Positions 38,756 through 51,124 of a stretch of DNA of 64,000 nt are shown piece by piece; positions within the stretch are counted from its first letter, which is position 1; every line of letters starts with the position of its first letter. The stretch is from Rhytidiadelphus loreus. Its lineage: Eukaryota; Streptophyta; Bryopsida; Hypnales; Hylocomiaceae. The stretch covers positions 80,284,981-80,348,980 of the forward strand of contig OX344762.1 in NCBI GenBank assembly GCA_947034895.1. Direction: 5' to 3'. Under the pieces are notes generated by a model that made no database searches, was not told where the DNA came from, and saw only the letters and a program-made list of their open reading frames with translations. The position numbers and the translations under genes are program-made.

Positions 38756-41442
38756 TTAAGCAGTAGCAAGTTTGAGAACCGGAACCGATGCCTTTGCACG
38801 AAGAATCAAGAACACTCCCCTGTCATAATTCCAACCAGACGATTAGGCGAATGAAAACCGGTACGCACTCCTTGTACCGAATTCCACGACATGAAAATTG
38901 AAAATCGACGTAATCGAGACAGATGATCAATTGAAAGCAAAACGAACTGGTTCTGTGTTCAGAAAGGTATGATTCATATAGTTGAGAGGCAGAGGCTCTT
39001 ACCAGCACACAGCTGCCAAATTGTGGAACAGCACTCGCAGCTGAACAGGAATGTACTTGTAGTTTATCAACCCAACCAAAGGCCAGAACTGCATCAACCC
39101 CCCGCAAAAGTCATAAGTTAATTTCACAAGCGTTCCAAATCAGTCGTATGAATTGATACTCTGATTTAAAGTGTCTAGACATCAAGCACGTCGCTGAAAG
39201 CCAAGAGTGTACTAACCGAAAGCAAATTTTAGGTTGTGTCCTTGATCAACATAAATCCTAGTCAATTATCGTTCATATAGCCTTCTGGTCATCATAGATC
39301 AGGATAAGCGAAGAAATTATTCCAGTTTCTCAGTAACCACTCTGCGACACGTCCTATGGGCAAATACGAAAAGGAAATTGGATGGAAATTAGTACCCTCC
39401 AAGCATTGAGCTGCACTGACGGAAAATTTGATTTAAGCTGACTCTTCACTGAGCTCCATGGTCGACCTGAGAGAGGTAGCAACCCGATAACTTGTCAACA
39501 AGCAGCTCACAAAGATCAAATGCTGAGGTAAGACGGTCCCCACCAAGTAATACACACCATGGAGTATCTAAGAACTATAAAAAGACAAAGGTATGGCACC
39601 AGCAAAACGTTACCTTCAACCACCATACCGAGGTAAGTCATAAAGATGAAATTGTTCCAAGGTCCAGATGTCAACTGCTCAACAACCACCTGAACTCCCC
39701 AAATCCCCACAATTGATAAGAGTCACATGTAACAGGATCACGCAGTCGATAAATTAAAGCAAAACAGAGGGCAGCAACTCCTGATGAAAAAAACAGCCAC
39801 AGAGAAAGATTGCTGCATAGCATCACGATCTAGGAAAATAATAGACAGCACTGACCTTGCTGGCTATTGTCTTGGAGTCTCGAGCTGCAGGAAAGAGTTT
39901 TTCCATAAACTTGTGGAAATAATGTCCAAACGGTCCTGAATAACAGAATCCGTATAGCTGCACACCAGAATTTCTGATTAGCGACCAACACCTGAAAGGA
40001 GACACATCAAGCTCCATAATTTCAACTCAAAACTGATTCTTAGTAAATGCAACAGATCCGTAACTTGTAATCTAAAAATTCGATAAAAAAAAATAGCACC
40101 CTAATCTGCATTCCACATGAGCATTCTGAAGGTTTAGCCCATTCGAAATCCACAGCCGCAAGGCATTCCAGAACTCACCATGAGAAGTAGAGAACGCTTG
40201 AATTGCAAGTTCTTAGCCCCAGCCAGTTTCTGAGCAACCACGTCAGCGCTTCCTGCTAGCACTCCAGCTGTAATGGCCTGCACCAGCAACCAATGGTGTT
40301 ATAACATCTTCACAAGGTAAACCCCCAACTTCAAACGTCAAAAAATCAACAAGTACACGCTGGCACAAGTTGGTCCCAAAGCGGTCTCCCTCGAATATGC
40401 ACACTGATGAAAGGACTAGTGAAGGAAAGCCTGATCGGAGTGCCGGATACAAATGCCAGGATCAAGCAACCAAAAATTCGTTCCCCTCATCGTCAGTGAT
40501 ATACTCTTATTTACGTTAAGCAGGAAGCCTACTTCGCATCACAAAAGTATTATTACAATGAAATCCCCATGAATCAAGGGTTTTGCGCATTGCCCTTAGG
40601 GCATCTCAACCCCTAGAAGGCAACTGCATCCCCGTCCACTATACTACTGTGAGAAAAAAGGTTGAAATTGTGATTCCATTGAGGACGTGTTCCATGAGCA
40701 CACACAAAAAAATCCATCTTCCGACATCATCCAGGGGAATCAACTAAACATATACATGAAAATTAACCCATTTCATCAAGCAAATCAGTACAATCTCCCT
40801 CTTCCGAAACTGCTGACAAAAATCAACCAACTATACACAATGAGTCAGTGTTGACAGCCAGAGAATTTCGAAACCAAAAGAACAAAGAAGGGGCAAAAGG
40901 AGCATTCGGTACCCACACCATTGAAATACTTGGAGTCAAACAGAACAGTAGTGATCCAACTTACACCATTTTTTCAGTAAGTGAGATCACAGAGGCACCA
41001 ATTGTCTCAATGTTAACACAAAACCTCAAACACTCAATTTCAATTACAAATCATGGCCGGGGTGGAGATTCCCTTGTGAACAAATCAGAATTTCAGCAAA
41101 CCACAAGAATTGACAAAACCCTTGTCAGAAACCCAGACAATCCAACACTGCGAACTAAACCATCTCTCGCTAATAATTCACAACCGTTTTTTCAAAGCCC
41201 TAGAAAAAAAGGGGGGAGGAATTTCCAAAAGAAGAAAGCAATAAAACCCACACACGAATCTTCAACAAACCCCTCTCAAATCAACTTTCACGTCCCCCAC
41301 ATACAGACCAAGCTAAGTTAAACCCCAAATGCACGAGAGACCAATAGGCGATCGATCAACCCTTCCTTACTTTGGTCCGCAACGGGTGCCGCTGCAAGTT
41401 GGACAAATACTGTCCCCATAACGCCTTCACTTCATCCGCCAT
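38756..41442 (-). CDS. PMP22: Peroxisomal membrane protein of the PMP22/Mpv17 family
   Basis: Small multi-spanning membrane protein; Arabidopsis PMP22 sits in the peroxisomal membrane and is thought to affect permeability. Seven exons in phase: 41371-41442, 40179-40277, 39856-39957, 39614-39689, 39396-39466, 39003-39088 and 38756-38819, giving 189 residues (Arabidopsis about 190). It starts MADEVKALWGQYLSNLQRHP, then AITAGVLAGSADVVAQKLAG, SGPFGHYFHKFMEKLFP, VVVEQLTSGPWNNFIFMTYL and FWPLVGLINYKYIPVQLRVL (residues 141-160, the family's most conserved segment), ending LKLATA. The last exon shows the usual [L/I]LRAKA tail. All splice sites are GT-AG. The long plus-strand ORF at 40848-41321 lies inside intron 1 and is antisense. 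The isoform (PMP22 or another Mpv17 member) is judged from memory. Confidence 0.93.
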
Positions 41443-41550
41443 CCCAACAATTCAACAACTGCTCGTCACAGAGATAATTCACAGAGATGAAAACCCGGCC
41501 TCCACAAACGCGGACAAACTCTTTTGCTCCTCTTCACCTCGTACTCTCCG

Positions 41551-41696
41551 CTCTCTCTCGCTCTCTCGCTCTCTCTTCTCAGAAAGATCGTCTGAGCACG
41601 AGAGGGAGCGACTTCAAAAAACAGGGGGACCCAGGGTCAAGGGAAGTTTTAAGTTCCCAAATGAGACCGATCAGGGTTGTTGTTGTTGTTGTTGTT
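41551..41696. promoter_or_regulatory. PMP22 upstream region: GAGA/CT tract and (GTT)7
   Basis: 41551-41580 is a CT-rich tract (GAGA-rich on the gene's strand), starting about 110 bp upstream of the PMP22 start codon. 41676-41696 is seven GTT units. Pyrimidine patches and GAGA tracts are common near plant transcription starts; binding by GAGA-binding (BPC) proteins is only possible, not shown. The ORF at 41372-41887 through this region is antisense. Confidence 0.45.
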
Positions 41697-42265
41697 CCAA
41701 CCAACTTAATTGGAGAATCAACATGACGAATTGTGTGACGGAGACCTTGACCTCGAATGTTACAAAACAGAACAAAAACAGGAAGTCATACAATCTACAG
41801 TGGTGGTGCTACTGCTGCAACGTGGAGTCGTTTGCCAGAAAAACTCGCGAGATTCCGGTAACGTATCTGCCGAAAACAAGCCCCTGAAGTTGGGACTCTG
41901 GTGATTTGGCATTTGCCGTATTCCTCTTTTTGTGCCTTTTCTGTGAGGATTCTTCCGTCTGCTTAGCCCCTAAATGGCCTTTCTTGAGCTTTTTTGAGCT
42001 TATTGGGATTTGCTCTGGATTGAACCCCAAAGAAAACATTTTCATAAGTTTTATCAAAAAAAATTTGAATTGTCACCGTGCAAATTCAAATTAGACATGT
42101 TAGAGATTGCATGGAAAAAGAAAATCCAATTGTGTCACTTAAGAATTGAAAGATTATAATGTTTAATCATGAGGGTGTTAAAACCACAAAAGTGATTTAA
42201 AGTCTTTCAATCCACTTTTCACATGTCAAATCTAAAATTTGAGGGTGACGAAAAAAAATACGAGG

Positions 42266-42494
42266 TTAACCCATAAACGACGCCAAGGTTGTTTTCTGGT
42301 CGATGAATGACAAAGAATCTCTCCGTGTAGGACAAAAATGCAACTATTCATCCTCCCAAATTTGTATGGAAAGGAAAGATCATCTACAGTAGTTTGTCTT
42401 CCAATAATTACTTTTTCATTTTTTTAAGCCAACAATTCACACAGTAACAAAACAAATGATTTCCATAGCGACCAACCAAATGTTCAAGGGTTAA
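42266..42494. mobile_element. Family C MITE, copy 2, nested in the outer family A element
   Basis: 229 bp, TTAA to TTAA, from TTAACCCATAAACGACG to ATGTTCAAGGGTTAA. The host sequence on its two sides (TACGAGG and AGGACATAACATGC) joins across a single TTAA in the intact family A copy at 53340-53355 (reverse of CATGTTATACCCTTTAACC), which is the unoccupied site. Confidence 0.8.
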
Positions 42495-42523
42495 AGGACA
42501 TAACATGCATAACCCCAATCAAT

Positions 42524-43204
42524 TTAACCCCTAAATGCTTAAGGCACCAAATTCTGGAGTAGACAATAATTTGAAGTTAAATGAAACCTAACCAAATTAC
42601 TATTTTTAGTAGTTAATGTTTTTGAAAATTTCTTTTTGAAGTCTAGTGTTAGCATCAAAAATCTGATTTTGAAAATGAGTGATTATGATTTTTCTATTCA
42701 AGATTTTGTGCAAAGGAGTCCATTGCAAATCTTGATTTTGTAGTATTGAAGGCTCTTGGAAATGAGACTCAAATACACTAGATCTTGGAGAAAAAATTAC
42801 ATTAGAAATTATTTTTTTTTAAATTCATTAGAAATTAATTTAAAAAAATTATAGAGTAGATTTTCAAAAGTTGTAAAATTGATTTGAATTATACATGTAT
42901 GCCTTTAAACCTTGTACTTTTTTGGAGATCAATTTTTTAGATTTGACATGAAAAAAGAGGATTGAAAGACTTCAAATCACTTTCACAATTTTAACACCTT
43001 CATAATCAAACATTATAATCTTTCAATCCATAAGTGATATTGTTATGTTTTCTTTTACTATGTGATCTCTAACATGTCTAGTTTGAATTTGTATGGTTAA
43101 AATTATAAAAACTTAATAAAACTTATCAAAATGTTGACTTTTTGTTCAATTTAGAGCAAAATCCAAGAAGCTCAAAAAAAAGGCCTTGGGCATTTAGGGG
43201 TTAA
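42524..43204 (+). mobile_element. Family A element, nested copy
   Basis: 681 bp, TTAA to TTAA: TTAACCCCTAAATGCTTAAGG ... GGCCTTGGGCATTTAGGGGTTAA (ends shown in part). Similar along its length to 52998-53643 and, inverted, to the surrounding element. Non-coding. The adjoining host reads CCCCAATCAA before and GATTTCCCAAAATC after. Confidence 0.8.
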
Positions 43205-43525
43205 GATTTCCCAAAATCTACTCTATAATTTCTTTAAATGAATTTCTAGTGTAATTATTCTCCAAGTTCTAGTATATTTAAGTCTCATTTCCAATAGCCC
43301 TTAACACTAGAAAATCAAGATTTGCAATGACCCCCCTTGCACAAAATCTTGAATAGAAAAATCTTAATCCTTCATTTTTTAAATTGTATTTTTGATGCTG
43401 AAACTAGACTTCAAAAAGAATGTGTCTACAAAAATATCAAAAATAGTAACTTGGTAAGGTTTTATTTAACTTCAAAGCTCTGTTGACACCATAATTTAAT
43501 ACCTTGGGCCTTCAGGAGCTTGTAA

Positions 43526-45532
43526 CCCTTCAACGTCTAAATCATTTTGGATATGAGCACATTTTTTTGTTTATATCTTTGTACAAATATAAACAAAATA
43601 CAAGGTGAGCCTTTTTGTTGTATATTGTCCAAAATTGAAAATAAAACTTTTTTTTGAACTTTAACTATACAAAAGTGTAGTAAACCTGTAGACTATTGTA
43701 AGAACATATTGAAAAAATTCTATACCATTGACAACGTGGATTGAAAGATTATAACATTTGAAGTGAGAAAAAAAAAATTCTCATTCTTGCCAAATGGGAT
43801 CATCAAACTTCGAGCCCTCTTGGAGTAAAATTTTTATTGTTGATGAATTTGTGTCCTTCCTCTATTTAGTTTTAAATCTTGTTAGATACTCTCATGCAAA
43901 ATTTTAGAAGCAAATATAGAGTTTAGCTTACCCTAAATCACTCCACAATGCAAGGAAGTTTAGTGAACTAGCAATACACTAGTCATTTTTTTGATGATTT
44001 CTTGTGTTGCAAGGAGATTTTTTATTTGAAATCCAAACATTGGAAAGTTAGAGACAAATATTTGGAATATGTGGGGAAATTTTCAAAGAACTTGGAATTC
44101 ACACATTACAAGATAATAGAGCTTAAAGTTAGAAGAAAATATTTTTCTCTCAAAACCTCCCTTATATAGTCAACAAAGTTTGACCCCTCTTAGAATGTGA
44201 TTTGAGAATTTTTTAAATTTTAATTATGTGATATTTTATTAGTTACAAACATGCCAAATTTCAAAAGCCAACAAGGATTTTAGCAAAAGATGCCCAAACT
44301 ACCAAAATTGCCCTTTTCTTTTTCTAGGCAACATAACTTTAGATTTGGACATGCAATTGGAATTTTTTTTAAACTACTACAAAGGAGGGAAAATGAATGT
44401 TCCCATCTTGTGTTAAAATTTTGAGAACATTCATTGAAAACTAACTTCATATGACCCTACCCAAGTTTTCAAGTGTTTGATGAACAAACACTTGAATGAC
44501 CCTTATGGGGTTAATTTCATCAAATTGGTCACAAAAAAATGTCATCTTTTTAAGCTTCAAGAATTGTCTAGGTTGAATGAGAAGGTTTATAAAAAAGACA
44601 TCGACGTGTAGCACTTTGTTCATCATCTACAATATGGATGTTTGAGCACTTAGAGATTTAAGCATGTAGACCTTTATTTGTCACTAATTTCAATTGAATA
44701 TTATCATAATCATTATTAATTACTACTACTGTTATCATCATCATACATGATTTATTTTGGTTTGGATCTTATTGGCCAATGAAAGAGGATTTCAATGCAC
44801 TTCAACATGCATTATTTTGTACATCTTGTGTAATCAATGTCTGGGTTTATGTAATGCTTTATGGTCCAAATGTAGGGGTCTCATTTGGAGAATGTCAATT
44901 GGCTTACATGTTGGCCCAATAGGCAAAGCTTTGCCTAATACAAGCAATAAGACAAAATTGTCTCAACTAATGACCTTGCCAGGGTGGGCAACATAAAAGG
45001 AGGAGCTCTATTATCACCCAATATGGTGGACAACCCCATTGGTGGAGTTCTTCTTGTATCCCTCCCCACCCACTTGGTCTACATGAAAGTACAATTGGCA
45101 TTTTCTCATGTAGCACCCCTTGTTGCACATTGGGAGTAGTCACACCTTCTTCAACCCGAGTTCAATTGTCGGAGAACTGAGACGTGGCACTCTATGTGTT
45201 GTTGTCCATGGCTTTTGGAATGTTCAATCTCTGAGTTTTTTGAAGTGTTCTTCTCATCTATAGGTGAAAAAATTGGTTGAAGAAAAAATTCTCGAAAGGA
45301 TTTTTCACTCTTCCGTAGCTCACTTACATTGGAGTTTGTCCAAGGTCTGCGGTGCCAGTGCCACCTACATGCATTTATGATAGTGAATCTAGTCAATTGT
45401 CTGAAAAAACCATGGTGCTCATGTTTAGAAGAGGGGCACACCTTCTTGCACAACGGCTTCCCATTAGTTGCTCTTTTCTCTGACCAAGCTCACATTCTTC
45501 AAGAAGATTTGCTTCTTGGAGGAGGTGTGACT
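43526..45532. other. Gene-free spacer
   Basis: AT-rich with no supported exon. A perfect 16-bp palindrome AGGCAAAGCTTTGCCT lies at about 44921. A stretch near 45440-45530 resembles 49620-49740 faintly and may be a decayed repeat. Confidence 0.4.
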
Positions 45533-45815
45533 AAGGTAACTACACCTAAAATCACACATTTCCTAAATTTGCACACTAGAGATTCTTGCCTAAAATGTAC
45601 TCCCATTATTGATGGGGCTCTATGATCGCTTTTAGGAACATCTACTTTCAGCACTTTGAAAATTCATAGTTCATTCATATGGTGTTCAAAAAATTGCTTA
45701 AAGAATCTAGAATCCCCTTTTCATTATTAACATGCCACCCTAAAAAAAAATCAATATAATAATGAGAACCATGCTGAATTTTGCTTATTTGTGCGATTTT
45801 GTGTGATTTCACCTT
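45533..45815 (-). mobile_element. Family E TIR element, inverted copy
   Basis: Begins AAGGTAACTACACCTAAAAT and ends TGTGTGATTTCACCTT. Read in reverse it matches 24560-24856 (ATTGATG or ATAGTGGGAG, GCACTTTGAAAATTCATAG and AGAATCTAGAATCC). Non-coding. Confidence 0.65.
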
Positions 45816-46090
45816 ACCCCTATTGCATCCGTTTCAGTTCGCCTGACTGAGCGCACCTTTGTTGGCTCGGCTTGCTTTTGGATTCGATTCGGAGCTTCGG
45901 CAGTTTTCCTGGCTTGCAGATCTTCTTCGGTGAAGCTAAGCTTAACTTGAGGTGAGGTACAGACGCTCTCACTGGCGGCTCGGCGGTCCGCTTTGATTGC
46001 TGGACGGAGGCTTGGCAGTTGGTTGGGGCTTCTTCGCAGTTGGCGACGCTCTTGTTGAGCTGCAATATGGAAAAGGAGTGAGTGGAGCAC
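45816..46090 (-). other. GC-rich exon-like island, function unknown
   Basis: Markedly more GC-rich than its flanks. On the minus strand, two frames are open across it and an acceptor-like ATATTGCAG precedes CTCAACAAGAGCG near 46060. Possible donors are GTGCGC and GTAAGG near 45860 and 45820. The translations are Lys/Arg/Ser-rich and low in recognisable features. It could be a captured exon or a decayed single exon. I do not assign a protein. Confidence 0.3.
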
Positions 46091-46136
46091 CCATAAGGGA
46101 GAGCAACCACTAACACAGAGGTATATTTTGCTTTCT

Positions 46137-46191
46137 CCTGAAATGTACCTACAATGTACATTTCAGGAAGTGGTCACTTCTAGTGACCACT
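46137..46191. repeat. Two back-to-back perfect palindromes
   Basis: CCTGAAATGTAC, 7-base loop, GTACATTTCAGG (46137-46167), then AGTGGTCACT, TCT, AGTGACCACT (46169-46191). Each stem is perfect (12 and 10 bp). No gene adjoins them. Confidence 0.85.
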
Positions 46192-48981
46192 GCATTTCAA
46201 CTTCAAAATTTCAGAACTAATTCCACAAAGATCACTAAGACAAGAGTGAAAGCAGCCTTCCATTTGAATTCTACAATTAAGAGCTCATTTTGGTGTGTGG
46301 ATGAAGTTTTTTGCATTGGTGCAAATGCTCTAAGGAATTCTGAAATGGTAAGGTGCAAGCATCTAAAGTTGCTATTTTTAGATTTTATCATATCATATTG
46401 GTGAATGATTATACAAAGTTTTTGTACTAGAGAAAGGGTCGGAAAGGGATGATTCTGCCCTGTAAGTGGTCGTAGGGCAAGCCCTATGACCGCGCAAAAT
46501 CGGCAGAATCGGTAGAATGTGGCAAAATCGGCAGGAAGGGCACATTCTGCCCAGCTATGGCCAATTCTGCACAACTTGGCCGATTCTGCCACACAATTTG
46601 GTCCAATTTATGCCCGAATATACCTCCAGTGCTTTTAACGTTACCAAATGAAGAAAAAAAAAGGTTCAAAGATGCACTACAGACTGTGTTATTTGAATAT
46701 AATATGCAAAGTTATCAACAATTAAAGCTTATTAAGCTTAATAGGTACATGATCTAAAACAAATAGCTGTAAAATGTTTAGTAGGGTACTCTTCATTTTC
46801 TACATCAATGTATACTTCTCTTCTTCTTTTTATTAAATTTGGAAGTTCACACTAGTTACTTCAAGAACATCAACATGAAGTTTGAAGTTCATGAAGTTTG
46901 AAGTTCTCCATTCAACCAACTTCGTTGAACCCGCTAGAAAATGTGAAAATTATATTTTAGGGTGAAAATTTTAGATTAAGTGACAATTACGGTTGTCCCT
47001 ACCTACCTAGAGAGGAATACCTACCTAGAGAGTCGTTGAGTCAACAAAATTTGGATTTTTAAAATTTTATCTATATATTTTTGAGATATACTACCCTGTT
47101 CCCAAAATAAGTCCGTGGTTCTTACTGGGAAACTAAGCTTAGTCCAAGTACCAATAATCCAATAATCTGTGATTCCAGCAATATTTCTTTGGATTGTGAA
47201 TTTTGATACTGCCATGGACGTATGGCTCAGTGGTTTGCTAATTCTGACTTCGAAGGATCTCTGGAATTTGGGAAGCTGGCTCATGCCATGTTGCAGGAAT
47301 TAAGTTTAAATAAGTTAAGTAACTTAAGGATGGTTCTTGGTAGAAAAGTCAATCAAAGTGTCTGGGCAGTAAACTTGACTGATTGTGTTAAAAATAAAAA
47401 ATAAAAAACTGAATTGACTGAATCGGATGGTGGAAAAATAGCCTGTCAACAAATACCTATGAGTTAGTGCAGCTGTTGAACTATTTTATTTTTCTCTTAT
47501 TTTTGAAGGTCATTGTTAGCTCTTCGATTCAATTTTAAAGAGAATAATACATTAAAAATTGCAATTGATTCAAAGAAGGTCATCAAAATTGGTAGTCAAT
47601 TTAAACTAACGTAGAAACACCTAAATGTAACACTTTTCTTGATCCCACTATCTCATAGGTCACGTGACCAAAAGAAATTGATGAGATTATTAGCAAACTC
47701 AAGAGAAACACACACCCGGTGGTTTCGTAATTTTCCAATGCTTCAGTGATATTTTACAAATTTTCAAAGTTGAGAATATAGGATGGCCTATACATAACAA
47801 TAAACTCACCTTCAATGGTAACCTTGAAGAACAAAAGTTTAGAGTTTCATGCTTGAATGAACAAGTGCACTCATTCAAAATATGAATATTTTATTTTATT
47901 TAAATACATAAAAACATATTTTTTGGAATTTGGTATAAACAAATCAAATTACTTAAAGAAACATTTACCAATTTCTAAACAATGAGAGACAAAATTTGAA
48001 ATACGCATATCACACTTGACATTTGAAATTTGTCATTTTTTCATGATAAGGGACAACAAGTAAATGCAAAGAGGTAGCACAAAACTCACAAAATGTAAAG
48101 ATCAATTACAAAATGCAAGTTCAAGAACTAATTTAATGATGACATTCAATCACAAGTTGTAAACTATAACCTAAAGATTACACCCATACAGTTGGATATA
48201 CTATTTTTTATTAATAAAATTTGAAACCAAACATTGGAGTTGTCTATTAAAATTGAGTCACAGTTGAGTGTAATTGTTTTTACAATAACTTTTTCCTTTC
48301 AAGTTTCAAAAGTTAAAACCAAGTAAAGGTGATTTGCAAAGATTTTTGGCTTCCGTACTCTTCAAAGTCATTTTTGAAGAACCATTTTTTCAAAAAGAAA
48401 ATGAGTGTTTTTAGGTAAGACCAAATTTTGTCCTATGAACAATACAAATTTACAAATAGCAGTTTGAGAAATCTATATTGTTACATGATTAAACTCTAAC
48501 ACAAAGGCCTAAACAAAGAGCATTTGAATGGATGAGGAAAGTGAGCTCCAAAGTATGTGAATGCCCCATGTTTGCATTCTTTCATCATTCGAATATTAAA
48601 TCCTAGTAAGTCCTAAAGGGATTGAAGAGAGAGTGAAACCAGATAAAATAGAATAACCTAACTAATAAGGTAGTGAATCTCTGCGATTGTGAATGAAAAA
48701 TTTATTTCTAGAATGTACTCTACAAATACATGATGATGGAATTGGGTGCAACAATCAGAACGGGTGTGTTTACCTTACATTTTAGAATTGAAGTGCATTT
48801 CATCCCATATTATGCCACACGGAAAAATAATATTTTGGTTTAAAAAAATCTCATTGGCCAAGTTAAAAATAAAAAAATTGTCACTACACTTGGAAATTCA
48901 AAGACTTGTTGACCTTCAAGCCTTTATTTAAATGGTCTGATTCATGAATTTGGAATGATGAAATCAAATACATCCAAGGCC
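46192..48981. other. Gene-free spacer
   Basis: Holds a GC-richer inverted-repeat patch at 46457-46600 (GGTCGTAGGGCAAGCCCTATGACC, and GATTCTGCC against GGCAGAATC). The rest is AT-rich with no supported gene. Confidence 0.4.
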
Positions 48982-49454
48982 TTAACCCTTCAAAGATGAT
49001 GCCCCCCGTGACCAAGGTAGTTACCAAAACATTCCGATAATTGAACCAATAGGTATTATTTGTTTCCACAATGAACAATCATTAGATGAGATTTGCCTAT
49101 CGGGAAGGGCCGCGAGTTCCCAAGAAGAAAACCGGACGAAATTGATGAAACTGGATGAAAGTTGCCATTCGCAGGGCCTGCTGACCTGGCCGAGCAACTG
49201 CCAGGTCGACATTTTCAAAAAAATAAAAAATAAAATAAAATTTAACTTTATTTTCCATTTGAAGAACTTTAAATTTTATTTTTTTTATTTTTGAAAAAAA
49301 AAAAAACTGTCATCCACATTCAATGGGGCCCGGGGGAACGGACGAGGGAACAGAGCTAGGAACAGCCTGAAACGGCCCTCCAGCCCCCCCGAATCACATC
49401 TAATGGAAGTCATCTGTCGGATACTTTTGGTCCTTAACATCCTTCAAGGGTTAA
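48982..49454. mobile_element. Family B MITE, copy 2, split by a family G element
   Basis: Begins TTAACCCTTCAAAGATGATG and ends CATCCTTCAAGGGTTAA. With the nested element at 49080-49405 removed, 147 bp remain, the same size as copies 1 and 4. The sequence either side of the insertion, ATGAACAAT and GAAGTCATC, is contiguous in copy 1. Confidence 0.8.
49080..49405. mobile_element. Family G TIR element, copy 1
   Basis: 326 bp. The left terminus CATTAGATGAGATTTGCC is matched by the inverse of the right terminus, GAATCACATCTAATG. Inner GC-rich TIR parts read GGGAAGGGCC and GGCCCTCCAG. The centre is A/T-homopolymer rich. Inserted in a family B copy, apparently without a target duplication. Confidence 0.7.
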
Positions 49455-50024
49455 TATGTGATTTTCTATCAAGACTAGTGTTAAGGGGTATTGACTAACT
49501 AAATGTATCTAAAAACGGACATTTTCAAAAACTATTTGTTCTTGTGCAATGTTTACAATTGCACAAAATGGACATATTCAAAAAATATTTTAGTGAATCT
49601 CATTCTCCAAGATATTTTTTCATGTTGCTCACGTTCTCAAGGGGTGTCATACCTTTTTCATGCATAATAGCTCCCCATTGGCTCTTATTTTCTCTCACCA
49701 ACTTTTCATTCTTCAATTTTTTTTGCTTCTTTGAGGAAGTGACCACCACTAATACTTGCATTATCTCCATATCCACGTCCCTAGTAGTGAGGCTAATTAT
49801 AGATGCTCCAAACGGGTTTGGTTAGTACTTCCACCACCTTCATGAGGGTGTGTTATGGGTGGTGTTGGGAAGGTGTTTTGGGGTGGTGTTTTGGACTCCG
49901 AATCTTTGCAGGCTTTGGCCTTGAGTACTTGGGCCTTGCTCCTTGCCTTGAGGATGAAGAAGAATTTCTTGATGGATCACTTTGTAGGAACCTTAATACT
50001 TTTTATAGTATGAGTTTTCCTCAC
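49455..50024. other. Spacer
   Basis: Short ORFs only. Faint similarity to 45440-45530; no gene called. Confidence 0.35.
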
Positions 50025-50895
50025 GGAAAGCTTGGACCTAGGACCAACCATTAGAGCAAATTTTGGGGCTCTAGAAGGTTGTTTGACTTTGGGCAACAAT
50101 GTAAATACAACAAAAGTAGGACTAAAAAAATAATATTTAAAAAAATGCAACTACAAATTTTGATGGTTTCACTATACTACTAAATAATGAAACAAAAACA
50201 GTTGGAGAAATGTTGTCGATTTACAATGCTTTATATTTGTTATAGTAAAAATAAAATATCAAAATTATTTTTCATTGCCAAATTAATTTTTTTAAATTTT
50301 TTTATAGAAATTAATTATATATTTCTTTAATTAATTAGGAAGGAAGCAAGCATCTAGTACATAGAAGAAGCTTGCTGATGAAACGCAATTTGAAGCTTGA
50401 GCATGATTTTTATACCTATCATGTGCAATTAAAACGTAAAAGTTCATCATATCTATGTTTTCCAAATCTTAAAAATTCTAAATATTGAACATTTTTATTA
50501 CCATTATAATTGCACACTCTATGAGTGAATGATTCTATCAAACATATATGTTTAAAATGTATTTCATCCAAAAATGCTAGGCAAATTTTATTTTATTAAT
50601 GTCAAAGATATTTATAAGATTGTTCTTTTATAAACCGTGATGTCGAAATTGTGTATGAGACATTTAGTTATTTTTTAGCAAAGAACTTGAGCACTAAAAT
50701 GGTAGAGCTTGTGGGAGCCCCAGCAGGCCCTCTCTCAGGCACCGCGGCGGAGTTACGTAGATTGGGTTTGAAAAGCGTAGATTTCGGAATTTGGAGTTCA
50801 ATTGGAGCACAGGCTGACGGAGATCCGACGGTGGTTTGATAGATGCGGAGGGACTCATGTGAACTGGCATTCCGATATCGAAACACTGCAACGAA
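50025..50895 (+). repeat. Tandem duplication, unit 1 (ends in exon-like repeat X)
   Basis: Collinear with 51812-52960. Both start near CTTGGACATGGGACCAACCAT or its variant, contain CTACTAAATAATGAAACAAAAAC, then CATGTGCAATT or TATGTGCAATT, GTATTTCATCCAAAA and ATGCTAGGCAAATTT, and end in a copy of X. At about 50467-50472 it has the unoccupied TTAA site of the family B insertion in unit 2. Confidence 0.75.
50694..50885 (-). other. Exon-like repeat X, copy 2
   Basis: On the minus strand it follows TTCGTTGCAG and is open for about 64 codons: FRYRNASSHESLRIYQTTVG, then IELQIPKSTLFKPNLRNSAA. The donor end differs from the other copies. Protein family unknown. Confidence 0.55.
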
Positions 50896-51124
50896 ATAGT
50901 CCTGCCCTATCCCCTATCCCCACGTGGATGAAGGGGACGGGGCGCAAATATCGGGATAGGGAATGAGAGTGGGTCCCCATCAATTCTGGCCAACTGGTCC
51001 ACAAGGTAAAACACTGAAATTTTTTATTTGCCACATATGATAAAATTTGCAAATTTTGAATTCATATTTGCAATTAGAGCCCCAAAAATTAGCTGAAGAA
51101 GTTGAAGAAAATAAATTAATCAAG

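Larger units (their letters stand above)
41963..43525 (-). mobile_element. Family A element (outer), interrupted by two nested TTAA elements
   Basis: Reversed relative to 52998-53643. The left part 41963-42265 (TTAGCCCCTAAATGGCC ... AAATCTAAAATTTGAGG), the short piece 42495-42523 (ATAACATGCATAACCCCAAT) and the right part 43205-43525 (AAAATCTACTCTATAATTT ... TTCAAGATTTGCAATG region) together cover one element of about 660 bp. It is broken by a family C MITE (42266-42494) and a second family A element (42524-43204), both at TTAA. The end TTAAs are decayed (TTAG and GTAA). Confidence 0.7.

Noticed and set aside
40848..41321. 157-codon plus-strand ORF
   Set aside because: It lies inside PMP22 intron 1 in antisense and has no domain or known homologue.
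41372..41887. 171-codon plus-strand ORF
   Set aside because: Antisense to PMP22 exon 1 and its promoter; it reads through simple repeats (GTT, CT).
47205..47405. Possible tRNA-derived SINE (TGGCTCAGTGG matches an A box; A-rich tail near 47390)
   Set aside because: No B box at the right distance and no convincing target duplication.
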